A DNA stretch of 42,977 nucleotides from JBBQSN01 sp038213835 (GTDB taxonomy: Bacteria; Actinomycetota; Actinomycetes; Actinomycetales; CAWJMD01): the NCBI GenBank assembly GCA_038213835.1, contig JBBQSN010000003.1, positions 1 through 42,977 on the forward strand, read 5' to 3'. Of the stretch, positions 24,386 to 31,288 are shown in pieces. Each line of letters opens with the position of its first letter. Position 1 is the first letter of the stretch. The translations under genes and the position numbers were made by a program. Under the pieces are notes generated by a model, which was not told the DNA's origin, did not search any database, and saw only the letters and a list, made by a program, of their open reading frames with translations.

Positions 24386-25342
24386 TCACCCCCGCCCGCG
24401 CAAGAACCGCGCGGGCGTGTGCGTGGGCAGCGTCATCCGCGGCGCCGTGCGCGGCCGCTGGACGCCGGCGAGCTCCAGCAGCCGCTGCACCCGGTAGCGG
24501 TGCCCGGCGTAGCACCGGACCACCTCGGCGCAGGCGTCGTCGTCCATCACCTCGCCGGTCAGCGCGAACGAGACGTTGCGCGCCACGTGGAAGTCCCCGA
24601 ACGACATCGCGTCAGGGTCGCCGTGGGCCCGCTGCCGTACCTCTGACGACGTCCAGCGCCCAACTCCTGGAAGGGTTCTCAGGACGGCGTCGGCCTGCTG
24701 GTGCGACATGGTCAGGGTCCGCTCGAGACCGTGCGGCGAGCCGGCCCCGGCCAGCAGCGGCGTGCGCCGGTGCTGGTCCACCCCGGCCCGGAGCCACTCC
24801 CAGCTCGGCACCCGTCGCCACGCCGCGGCGGTGGGGGCATTGCGCATGCCGTGAGCCGGACCGCCGGGCAGGGCCGGCGCGCCGGGAGCCGGGTCGCCGT
24901 GGGCCAGCAGCAGCATCCGCCAGCCCTTCATCGCCTCCATCCCGGTGACCCGCTGCGACAGGCAGGCCAGCGCGAAGGTGTCCAGCACGCGCCGGCTGCG
25001 CGGCACCCGCCAGCCCGGGCGGGTGCGCCAGGCACGCACCAGCACCGCGTGCTCGGGCACCGGACGGAAGTCCTCCGGCCGGTCGTCGTGGCCGAGCAGG
25101 TCGGGGACACCGTCCAGCAACCAGCCCGCACCGTCGCCCCACGCCGAGGCCTCGACCGAGCCGAGCGCGGGCCGGGCCCGCAGCCGCAGCAGGCCGGGAC
25201 CCGTCGGGGTCACGGTCGTCCACCAGTGGGTGCCGTCGGGCTCGCGCCGCCAGGAGGGATCGCCGGACCCGGCGCGCAGCGCCGACAGCGTCGCCGCGAG
25301 GTCGAGCTCGTGACTCGGCTGGTACTCACGCTCGCGCTCCAC
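24386..25342 (-). CDS. DNA-3-methyladenine glycosylase, AlkA-like HhH-GPD family
   Basis: 318 residues. GTG 25342 is chosen because the N-terminus EREYQPSHELDLAATL fits the family; no good ribosome site is seen, and a leaderless start (CACCCT, 6 bases upstream) is possible. The N-terminal domain (to about 110) is TBP-like. The catalytic part has the helix-hairpin-helix LPGVGRWT (224-231) followed by GDPDAMSFGDFHV, where Asp250 is the likely catalytic aspartate. It removes alkylated bases from DNA to start base excision repair. It is divergent from the DUF3105 gene; its C-terminal codons contain the convergent terminator. Confidence 0.88.
   Translation of the reverse strand: MEREREYQPSHELDLAATLSALRAGSGDPSWRREPDGTHWWTTVTPTGPGLLRLRARPALGSVEASAWGDGAGWLLDGVPDLLGHDDRPEDFRPVPEHAVLVRAWRTRPGWRVPRSRRVLDTFALACLSQRVTGMEAMKGWRMLLLAHGDPAPGAPALPGGPAHGMRNAPTAAAWRRVPSWEWLRAGVDQHRRTPLLAGAGSPHGLERTLTMSHQQADAVLRTLPGVGRWTSSEVRQRAHGDPDAMSFGDFHVARNVSFALTGEVMDDDACAEVVRCYAGHRYRVQRLLELAGVQRPRTAPRMTLPTHTPARFLRGRG
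24393..24417 (+). terminator. strong hairpin terminator between convergent cupin and AlkA-like genes
   Basis: CGCCCGCGC, AAGAACC, GCGCGGGCG is a perfect 9-base stem with a 7-base loop, starting 18 bases after the cupin stop. It lies inside the last codons of the convergent glycosylase gene, so the same bases code for its Arg/Gly-rich C-terminus. Confidence 0.6.
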
Positions 25343-25348
25343 CCCCCC

Positions 25349-25354
25349 AGGGTG
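25349..25354 (-). promoter_or_regulatory. weak -10-like box CACCCT before the AlkA-like gene
   Basis: It has A2 and T6 of the -10 pattern, with 6 bases to GTG 25342. The first base is C, so support is mainly positional. Confidence 0.25.
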
Positions 25355-25393
25355 CCACCCGAGGGCGTGGCGGTCCGTCCTGCCGCTCTCTCG

Positions 25394-25399
25394 TAGGAT
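25394..25399 (+). promoter_or_regulatory. -10 box TAGGAT, leaderless start of the DUF3105 gene
   Basis: TAGGAT is followed by 6 bases and GTG 25406; no ribosome site precedes the start. Confidence 0.6.
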
Positions 25400-25405
25400 C
25401 GACAG

Positions 25406-26119
25406 GTGGCGAAGAAGAACATCACGGCCGACAGGGCCGCCAAGATCGAGCAGATGAGGGCCGCGCAGGCGGCCACCGAGCGCCGGCGCACCCTGATCGT
25501 GGCCGGTGCGGCCGCCGTCGTCGTGCTCGTCCTGGTGGTGCTGGTGGTGGTCGTCGTGCGCGACTACCGCCGCGACAACCCCGACTCGCTGCCCCTGATC
25601 GGCGTGCCCGCCGGGTCGGCCGACTGCGACGCCGCCAGCGACGACACCGGGGGCGCGGACGACGTCAACAACCACGTCGGCCCGGGCACCCCCACCCCCG
25701 ACCAGATCACGGTCGAGTACGACACCGTGCCGCCGTCGTACGGCCCGCACTACGCCTCGCCCGCGTTCCCGGCGTCCCCGTTCTACACCGCCGAGGACCG
25801 CCCGGCGATGGAGACGCTGGTGCACAACCTCGAGCACGGCTACACCGTGGTCTGGTACGACGCCGACCTCCCGCAGGAGCAGGTCGACCAGCTCGAGCAG
25901 ATCTCCGGCATCGCCCGGGACCAGGACGCCACCGCGGGCAAGTTCATCGTCAGCGCCTGGGACGACGCCTACGGCGAGCTGGAGAAGCCGGTCGCCCTGT
26001 CGCACTGGGGCGCCGAGCAGAGCCACCGCCAGCTGTGCGGGAGCGTCTCCGGCGAGGTCGTCCAGCAGTTCGTCGACGACTACCCGTCGAGCGACTCGCC
26101 CGAGCCGAACGGGGCATGA
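25406..26119 (+). CDS. DUF3105 membrane-anchored protein
   Basis: 237 residues, GTG start. A charged cytoplasmic N-terminus (KKNITADRAAKIEQMRAAQA) precedes one very hydrophobic Val/Leu membrane helix (about 29-51). The extracytoplasmic DUF3105 domain contains TVPPSYGPHYASPAFP, VHNLEHGYTVVWYD (about 138-151) and a Cys pair (about 74 and 211). The conserved HNLEHG could bind a metal. The function of the family is unknown to me. It overlaps the TIGR03089 gene by 4 bases (ATGA). Confidence 0.88.
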   Translation: MAKKNITADRAAKIEQMRAAQAATERRRTLIVAGAAAVVVLVLVVLVVVVVRDYRRDNPDSLPLIGVPAGSADCDAASDDTGGADDVNNHVGPGTPTPDQITVEYDTVPPSYGPHYASPAFPASPFYTAEDRPAMETLVHNLEHGYTVVWYDADLPQEQVDQLEQISGIARDQDATAGKFIVSAWDDAYGELEKPVALSHWGAEQSHRQLCGSVSGEVVQQFVDDYPSSDSPEPNGA

Positions 26120-26784
26120 GACCCGCCCGCGACGTCCCGGGGCTGCTGGCGGCGCTGCAGGCGAGCGACCCCGGTCGACCGCGGGTCACCTGGTACGGCC
26201 CGGCGCAGGGGCCGGGAGCCGGCGAGCGGATCGAGCTGTCCGCGCGGGTGCTGGTCAACTGGGTGGCCAAGACCGCCAACCTGCTCGTCGACGAGCTCGA
26301 CGCCGGTCCCGGTACCAGGGTCGCCCTCGACCTGCCGCCGCACTGGAAGCAGGTCGTCTGGGCCCTCGCGGTCTGGTCCGTCGGTGCTGAGGTGGTGGCC
26401 GACCACGACAGGCCGGACGTGCTGGTGTCCTCGCGTGTCGACGGCCGCAGCGGGCCGCTCCTGGTCGCCGTGGCGCTGCCGAGCCTGGCCCGCCGGTACG
26501 AGCCCGAACCGCCCGGAGGGTGGCTGGACTGGGCGGCGGAGGTGGCAGGCTTCGACGACGCCATGCCCGTCTCGCACACCCCCCTCGACCACACGGCGCT
26601 GCTCGCGGCCGCCCGCGGTGCGGACCTCGCGGACGGTGCCCGTCTGCTCGTCGAGGCCGCGCCGCAGGACGACCCGACGGCGGCGGCTCAGCGCGTGCTG
26701 GCTGCCTTCGCGGCCGACGGCTCGGCGGTGCTGGCGGGGCGCCCGCTCACCGACGGCGAGCTGGCGTCCGAGCGGGTCGGCTGA
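26116..26784 (+). CDS. TIGR03089 family protein
   Basis: 222 residues, ATG 26116 overlapping the DUF3105 stop. VTWYGPAQGPGAGERIELSA and LVNWVAKTANLLVDEL resemble the first lobe of AMP-forming acyl-CoA synthetases, but the protein ends before the adenylate motifs, so it cannot be a full enzyme. The family is restricted to actinomycetes and in several genomes lies near rmlD and wall polysaccharide genes; here rmlD is about 7 kb away. No function is assigned. Confidence 0.82.
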   Translation: MRPARDVPGLLAALQASDPGRPRVTWYGPAQGPGAGERIELSARVLVNWVAKTANLLVDELDAGPGTRVALDLPPHWKQVVWALAVWSVGAEVVADHDRPDVLVSSRVDGRSGPLLVAVALPSLARRYEPEPPGGWLDWAAEVAGFDDAMPVSHTPLDHTALLAAARGADLADGARLLVEAAPQDDPTAAAQRVLAAFAADGSAVLAGRPLTDGELASERVG

Positions 26785-26798
26785 CGCAGCGCGAACCG

Positions 26799-26804
26799 TA
26801 GACT
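26799..26804 (+). promoter_or_regulatory. candidate -10 box TAGACT for the CoA-transferase genes
   Basis: TAGACT lies 71 bases before the scoA start, in the 91-base gap after TIGR03089. Transcription would begin near 26811, giving a leader of about 65 bases that includes a normal ribosome site. No clear -35 box. Confidence 0.45.
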
Positions 26805-26875
26805 CCGTGCCGCGGCCACCCCCGGCCGCCGGGTCGACGTCCGCGCCAGGGCGTCCGGAGGAGCGGGAGCACCCC

Positions 26876-27685
26876 ATGGACAAGGTGGTCGGCAGCGCGG
26901 CCGAGGCCGTCGCGGACATCCGTGACGGCGCCGGCCTGGCGGTGGGCGGGTTCGGGCTGTGCGGCATCCCGAGCGTGCTGATCGGGGCCGTGCACGAGCG
27001 GGGCACCCGTGACCTGGAGGTGTTCTCGAACAACTGCGGTGTCGACGGCTGGGGGCTCGGGGTGCTGCTGGAGAGCGGCCAGGTGCGCCGGGTGGTGGCG
27101 TCCTACGTCGGCGAGAACAAGGAGTTCGCCCGGCAGTACCTGTCCGGCGAGCTCGAGGTCGAGCTGACGCCGCAGGGCACCCTGGCCGAGCGGCTGCGCG
27201 CCGGCGGCAGCGGGATCCCCGCGTTCTACACCGCCACCGGCGTCGGCACCCAGGTCGCCGAGGGCGGCCTGCCGTGGCGCTACGACGCCGAGGGGAACGT
27301 GGTGCTCGCCTCCCCGCCGAAGCCCACCGCCACCTTCACGGTGCGCGGTCAGGAGCGCACCTTCGTGCTCGAGGAGGCGATCCACGCCGACGTCGCCCTG
27401 GTGCGCGCCTGGAAGGGCGACCGGCACGGCAACCTGGTGTTCCGCTCCGCCGCCCGCAACTTCAACCCGCTGTGCGCGATGGCCGGTGCCGTCACGGTCG
27501 CGGAGGTCGAGCACCTGGTCGAGCCGGGCGAGCTGGACCCCGAGAACGTCCACCTGCCCGGCGTCTACGTCCAGCGCGTGGTCGCGCTGACGCCCGAGCA
27601 GGCCGCGGACAAGCGGATCGAGAAGCGCACCGTGCGCCCCCGCCCCGCCGGCGTCGCGTCCGCCGACAGCACCGAGGAGAGCTGA
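26876..27685 (+). CDS. scoA: 3-oxoacid CoA-transferase subunit A
   Basis: 269 residues. The start is ATG 26876, with GGGAG about 6 bases upstream. The family motif VGGFGLCGIPSVLI (about 21-34) is the CoA-binding/oxyanion glycine loop of subunit A; EVFSNNCGVDGWGLG and RNFNPLCAMAG follow. With subunit B it moves CoA between succinyl-CoA and a 3-oxoacid such as acetoacetate, a step in ketone-body or short-chain acid use in the cytoplasm. The end has a charged extension of about 25 residues. The two subunit genes are 1 base apart. Confidence 0.93.
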   Translation: MDKVVGSAAEAVADIRDGAGLAVGGFGLCGIPSVLIGAVHERGTRDLEVFSNNCGVDGWGLGVLLESGQVRRVVASYVGENKEFARQYLSGELEVELTPQGTLAERLRAGGSGIPAFYTATGVGTQVAEGGLPWRYDAEGNVVLASPPKPTATFTVRGQERTFVLEEAIHADVALVRAWKGDRHGNLVFRSAARNFNPLCAMAGAVTVAEVEHLVEPGELDPENVHLPGVYVQRVVALTPEQAADKRIEKRTVRPRPAGVASADSTEES

Positions 27686-27686
27686 G

Positions 27687-28349
27687 ATGGCCCTGACCCG
27701 TGAGCAGATGGCGGCCCGCGCGGCGGCCGAGCTGGCCGACGGTGACTACGTCAACCTCGGGATCGGGCTGCCCACCCTGGTGCCGAACTACGTCCCGGAC
27801 GACGTCGAGATCGTGCTGCAGTCCGAGAACGGGATCCTCGGGTTCGGCCCCTACCCCTACTCCGGCGACGAGGACGCCGACCTCATCAACGCCGGGAAGG
27901 AGACCGTCACGCTGCGCAAGGGGGCGTCGATCTTCGACTCGGCCACCAGCTTCGGCATGATCCGCGGCGGCAAGGTCGACGCCGCGATCCTCGGGGCCAT
28001 GCAGGTCTCGGTCGCGGGCGACATCGCCAACTGGATGATCCCCGGGAAGATGGTCAAGGGCATGGGCGGCGCGATGGACCTCGTCCACGGCGCCAAGAAG
28101 GTGGTCGTGCTGATGGAGCACGTCGCCAAGGACGGCTCGCACAAGATCGTCCAGGAGTGCACCCTGCCCTTCACGGGCAAGGGCGTCGTGCAGCGGATCA
28201 TCACCGACCTCGCCGTCCTCGACGTCACCCCGGACGGCCTCGTGCTGCGCGAGCTCGCCCCGGGCGTGGGGCTCGACGAGGTGCGGGAGAAGACCGGTGC
28301 CACCCTGGCCGTCGACGACGCGGTGCACCCGGTGGGCGCGGACGGGTGA
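27687..28349 (+). CDS. scoB: 3-oxoacid CoA-transferase subunit B
   Basis: 220 residues, ATG 27687 directly after the scoA stop. It begins with a helix and NLGIGLPTLVPNYV. The catalytic glutamate is in QSENGILG (Glu47), which forms the glutamyl-CoA thioester intermediate. FDSATSFGMIRGGKVDAAILG and GMGGAMDLVHGAKKVVVLMEH complete the family signature. Full length and intact. It converges on the small secreted FG-GAP-type gene, with a weak hairpin between them. Confidence 0.94.
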   Translation: MALTREQMAARAAAELADGDYVNLGIGLPTLVPNYVPDDVEIVLQSENGILGFGPYPYSGDEDADLINAGKETVTLRKGASIFDSATSFGMIRGGKVDAAILGAMQVSVAGDIANWMIPGKMVKGMGGAMDLVHGAKKVVVLMEHVAKDGSHKIVQECTLPFTGKGVVQRIITDLAVLDVTPDGLVLRELAPGVGLDEVREKTGATLAVDDAVHPVGADG

Positions 28350-28351
28350 CC

Positions 28352-28371
28352 CGCCCGCGCCCCGCCGGGCG
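28352..28371. terminator. weak bidirectional hairpin between scoB and the FG-GAP-type gene
   Basis: CGCCCG, an 8-base loop, then CGGGCG: a 6-base stem in the 27-base convergent gap, with no T-run. Its position supports it more than its strength. Confidence 0.35.
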
Positions 28372-28376
28372 ACACG

Positions 28377-29183
28377 TCAGCTGGTGCCGAGCCGCACCGC
28401 ACCCACGCTGGTCGCGCCGTCCGGCTCCGGCCACCAGTCGCCCGCCACGGGGTAGTCGCTGGCCCGGCCGAACTTGAACGAGGTGGCCACCGTGCGCGGC
28501 GCGGTGCCGGCGGTGGCGGTGTTGCTGAGGAAGAAGGCGCCGGAGCGGCCGAGGCCCAGGGTCTGTGTCCCGTTGCCGTCCCAGTCGCCGACGAGCGGGA
28601 CGTCACTCGGCAGGCCGAACACCACGTTGGTGGTCGCCCTGGCGACCGAGCCGTTGGTGATCCTGACGTTGCTCAGGTAGTAGCGGTTGGCGCGCACCAC
28701 ACCGACGGTGTCGAAGCCGTCGCCGTCCCAGTCGCCGACGATCGGGTGGTCGTCGGCGCGGCCGAGCGCCTGCTTGGTCGCCGCGGTGCCCGTCGCGTTG
28801 TCCGCCGCGGCGTAGAAGACGCCGCCGCGGTACACGCCCGCGGTGTCGATGCCGTCGTTGTTCCAGTCGCCGCACAGCGGGACGTCGGTGGCGCGGCCGA
28901 ACGCGAACGGGCGGGGTTCGTCCGAGCCGTCGTCGATGAGGAACTCGCCGTCGAGCCACAGGGCCGGGAAGTCGCCCGTCCCGTCACCGTCGCAGACCAG
29001 CGGGTACGTGCTGTCGTCGCCGTAGTCCTCCAGCGCCTGCACCGTGCTGGTGGCCGCGTTGGAGTCCCTCAGGTACCAGTCCAGCTCGCCGGGAGCGGCG
29101 GCGGCAGGGGCGACGAGGACGACGGACGTGGCCGCGGCGGCCAGGACCCCCGCCCCGACGGCACTCCAGGTGCGGTGCGACAT
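28377..29183 (-). CDS. small secreted protein made only of a five-repeat FG-GAP-like module
   Basis: 268 residues. The start is ATG 29183, with AGAGG about 8 bases upstream; an ORF start eight codons earlier has no such site. The signal peptide has a hydrophobic core and cleaves near APAAAA (about residue 30). The rest is five repeats of about 45 residues of the form FGxxxDxPLVGDWDGDGxDTxGVxR, such as GRADDHPIVGDWDGDGFDTVGV, rich in Asp/Gly turns that may bind calcium. No catalytic domain is present. It sits 36 bases after the amidase, whose C-terminus carries the related module, so it may be a wall-binding partner or competitor. Confidence 0.8.
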   Translation of the reverse strand: MSHRTWSAVGAGVLAAAATSVVLVAPAAAAPGELDWYLRDSNAATSTVQALEDYGDDSTYPLVCDGDGTGDFPALWLDGEFLIDDGSDEPRPFAFGRATDVPLCGDWNNDGIDTAGVYRGGVFYAAADNATGTAATKQALGRADDHPIVGDWDGDGFDTVGVVRANRYYLSNVRITNGSVARATTNVVFGLPSDVPLVGDWDGNGTQTLGLGRSGAFFLSNTATAGTAPRTVATSFKFGRASDYPVAGDWWPEPDGATSVGAVRLGTS

Positions 29184-29219
29184 GTGCGTTTCCTCTCGTT
29201 GGTCCATCTGCGGGGGATC

Positions 29220-31136
29220 TCAGCCTGCGAAGGCGGAAGAGAACTGGGCGTCGCCGCCGGTCGGCTGGTTGCGGCCGAGGTACGTGGTGCCTCGGACGAC
29301 GCCGGGTCCGTCGCCGACGCGACCGTCCCAGTTGCCGGCCACGGGCCGGTCGGTGGGCACGCCGAAGGCGAACGACCACCGGGTGGTCAGGTTCGTGGTC
29401 GAGGCGGCCAGGTGCCAGCGGCCATCGCGCAGCAGACCGGGGGCGTCCACTCCGGACCCGGCCCAGTCGCCGACGGTGGGGGCGTCGGTCCTGAGGCCGA
29501 AGGAGAACGAGGTCGTGGCCGGACCGGCCGACGGCGCCGACCGCAGGTACCAGCGGTTGGAACGCTTGACGCCGATGCCCTCCCGCGCGCCGGCGCCCCA
29601 CGTCCCCACGACGGGGACGTCGCCGGGCCGCCCGTAGGCGAAGGAGGACTGCGACGGGCCGCCCGACGCCGTCCGGCGCAGGTGCCACTGGCCGCCGCGG
29701 TAGATGCCCACCCCGTCCCGCCCGGTGTTCGCGAAGTCGCCCACGAGGGGGACGTCGCCCTTGCGACCGTAGGTGAACTCGACCACCTGGCCGGCCGCCG
29801 TCCGGATCGACCACGCGCCGTTGCGGAACCAGCCGACGTCGGCCCTGCCGTCGCCGTCGAGGTCGCCCACGACGGGGACGGCACCGGGGCCACCGATCTG
29901 CAGCGGTGTGGTCGAGGAGGCCGTCCGGGCCGCCACCGACCGGATCGTGCCGAGCGCGGAGTAGAGGTAGCGCCCCGGGCACGCGGTCTGGCCGACGTCG
30001 CGGTGGCCGCTGATGACGTCGACGGTGACCTGCTGCCCTGCCGGGTAGCGCGAGGTGCCCCCTCCGGCCGAGGTCAGGGTCACCGTGCCGGCGACGTCGC
30101 GGGAGTACCGGGCCAGCACCCACCCGGCGGCCTGGCCCATCGAGGTGACCATCGCCGGGGGCGCCGCGACCTCGTCGTAGTTGCCGAGCCCCGAGATGCC
30201 GATGGTGTCGGTGTTGAACCCGCCCGTGTGCGCCCCGGAGATCGGGGCGGTGATGCTGCCGATCCGGCCCTCGTAGATGCGCCCGAACTTGTCGACGAGG
30301 AAGTTGTAGCCGATGTCGGTCCAGCCCAGCGACTGCGTGTGGTAGGCGTAGATGGCCCTCATCTGGGCGGCCGCGTCGATCGAGGTGTAGCTGTTGGTCG
30401 AGGCGGTGTGGTGCACGAACGCCGCGCGCACCGTGGCCATCCGCGAGGGCGTCCCGTTGCGCAGCGACTCGTCGGCGCCCCACTGGGCCCGGGTGATGAT
30501 CGGCGGCCCGTCGGTCGCTGCCGTCGTCGCCGGGGTGGTGGCCGCCGGGGGCGCGTCACCGCCGTCCACCAGGTTGACCACGACGTCGGAGGCGTCGACG
30601 GTGCGAGCGGCCTCGAGCCTCACCTGCAGGCCGTCTGCGCCGTCGCTGACCAGCGGTTCGGTGCCGACGGTCCCGGCGCCGGACGCGCCCTCCTCGCCGT
30701 CGGGGACCCCCGCCTCGACGTCGAGGGCGACCCACTCGCTCCACGTGCCCCGCTCGAGCAACCGCACCGAGACGCCGACGTCGGTGCCGAGGTCGGCGGC
30801 GTCCCAGGTGAGGCCGATCGCGCTGAAGGACCCGGTGGCGGCCGCGAGGGTGGTCACGGTCCCCTGCGCGCCCGCCGTCCGGGAGCCGGCCGGGGCGACC
30901 AGGTCCGACAGCGGCACCTGACGTACGCCACCGGGGCCCTGCACGCCCTCCACGACGGTGGTGGGGGCGGCGGTCCCGGCGAGCTGTGCCTGTTCGGTCG
31001 CGACGGCCGGGGCCGGGGCGCCGGTGGCGGCCGACGGCGCCAGCACGGTCGCGGCGACGCAGCACAGCGTCACCGCGGCGGACCGGGTGAGCGGACGGAG
31101 CCCGGCTCGCGCAGGGCGCAACGACGTGGTCGTCAT
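29220..31136 (-). CDS. secreted PGRP-type N-acetylmuramoyl-L-alanine amidase with five-repeat targeting module
   Basis: 638 residues. ATG 31136 has AAGGAG about 10 bases upstream. The signal peptide ends near SAATGA (about 40). A beta-rich domain follows (about 70-195) and then the amidase/PGRP domain (about 212-400). Zinc ligands are probably His242 or His243 (FVHHTAS), His378 (ISGHRDVGQ) and Cys386 (QTACPGRYLY), with YNFLVDKFGRIYEGR between. The C-terminal module (about 420-638) has five repeats of about 45 residues and matches, repeat for repeat, that of the SpoIID-domain protein. It should cut stem peptides from MurNAc in the wall. It lies downstream of rmlD and the SpoIID-domain gene. 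Confidence 0.9.
   Translation of the reverse strand: MTTTSLRPARAGLRPLTRSAAVTLCCVAATVLAPSAATGAPAPAVATEQAQLAGTAAPTTVVEGVQGPGGVRQVPLSDLVAPAGSRTAGAQGTVTTLAAATGSFSAIGLTWDAADLGTDVGVSVRLLERGTWSEWVALDVEAGVPDGEEGASGAGTVGTEPLVSDGADGLQVRLEAARTVDASDVVVNLVDGGDAPPAATTPATTAATDGPPIITRAQWGADESLRNGTPSRMATVRAAFVHHTASTNSYTSIDAAAQMRAIYAYHTQSLGWTDIGYNFLVDKFGRIYEGRIGSITAPISGAHTGGFNTDTIGISGLGNYDEVAAPPAMVTSMGQAAGWVLARYSRDVAGTVTLTSAGGGTSRYPAGQQVTVDVISGHRDVGQTACPGRYLYSALGTIRSVAARTASSTTPLQIGGPGAVPVVGDLDGDGRADVGWFRNGAWSIRTAAGQVVEFTYGRKGDVPLVGDFANTGRDGVGIYRGGQWHLRRTASGGPSQSSFAYGRPGDVPVVGTWGAGAREGIGVKRSNRWYLRSAPSAGPATTSFSFGLRTDAPTVGDWAGSGVDAPGLLRDGRWHLAASTTNLTTRWSFAFGVPTDRPVAGNWDGRVGDGPGVVRGTTYLGRNQPTGGDAQFSSAFAG
29223..29879 (-). 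repeat. coding repeats: five-unit C-terminal module of the amidase
   Basis: Five units of about 42-45 residues, with starts VPVVGDLDGDGRADVG, VPLVGDFANTGRDGVG, VPVVGTWGAGAREGIG, APTVGDWAGSGVDAPG and RPVAGNWDGRVGDGPG. Each unit resembles the same-numbered unit of the SpoIID-domain protein more than its own neighbours. Confidence 0.8.
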
Positions 31137-31199
31137 GAGGGGGGCTCCTTGCATCTGGCGTGACCGCACCACTGACCATCGGTCGGCCCGTGCCCGACT

Positions 31200-31216
31200 T
31201 GAGGCGGGAAGCCTCA
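31200..31216. repeat. inverted repeat upstream of the amidase gene
   Basis: TGAGGC-GGGAA-GCCTCA, a perfect 6-base inverted repeat in the 152-base gap between the SpoIID-domain stop and the amidase start. It has no T-run. A perfect TTGACA (minus strand, 31243-31248) lies upstream, but I see no fitting -10 box, so operator or weak terminator are both open. Confidence 0.35.
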
Positions 31217-31288
31217 GCAGGGCACCCCAGGCACACGCGCCCTGTCAACCCCACCCGTCACATTCGCCCCACCAGCACCGTGGGTCAC

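Noticed and set aside
28352..28371. Reading the FG-GAP-type genes as integrin-like or phage tail proteins
   Set aside because: The repeats alone are general Asp/Gly propeller-like units; bacterial signal peptides and wall-enzyme domains point to envelope proteins.
31243..31248. Perfect TTGACA on the minus strand before the amidase gene as a promoter
   Set aside because: No TANNNT or similar -10 box is found 16-19 bases downstream, so I do not call a promoter.
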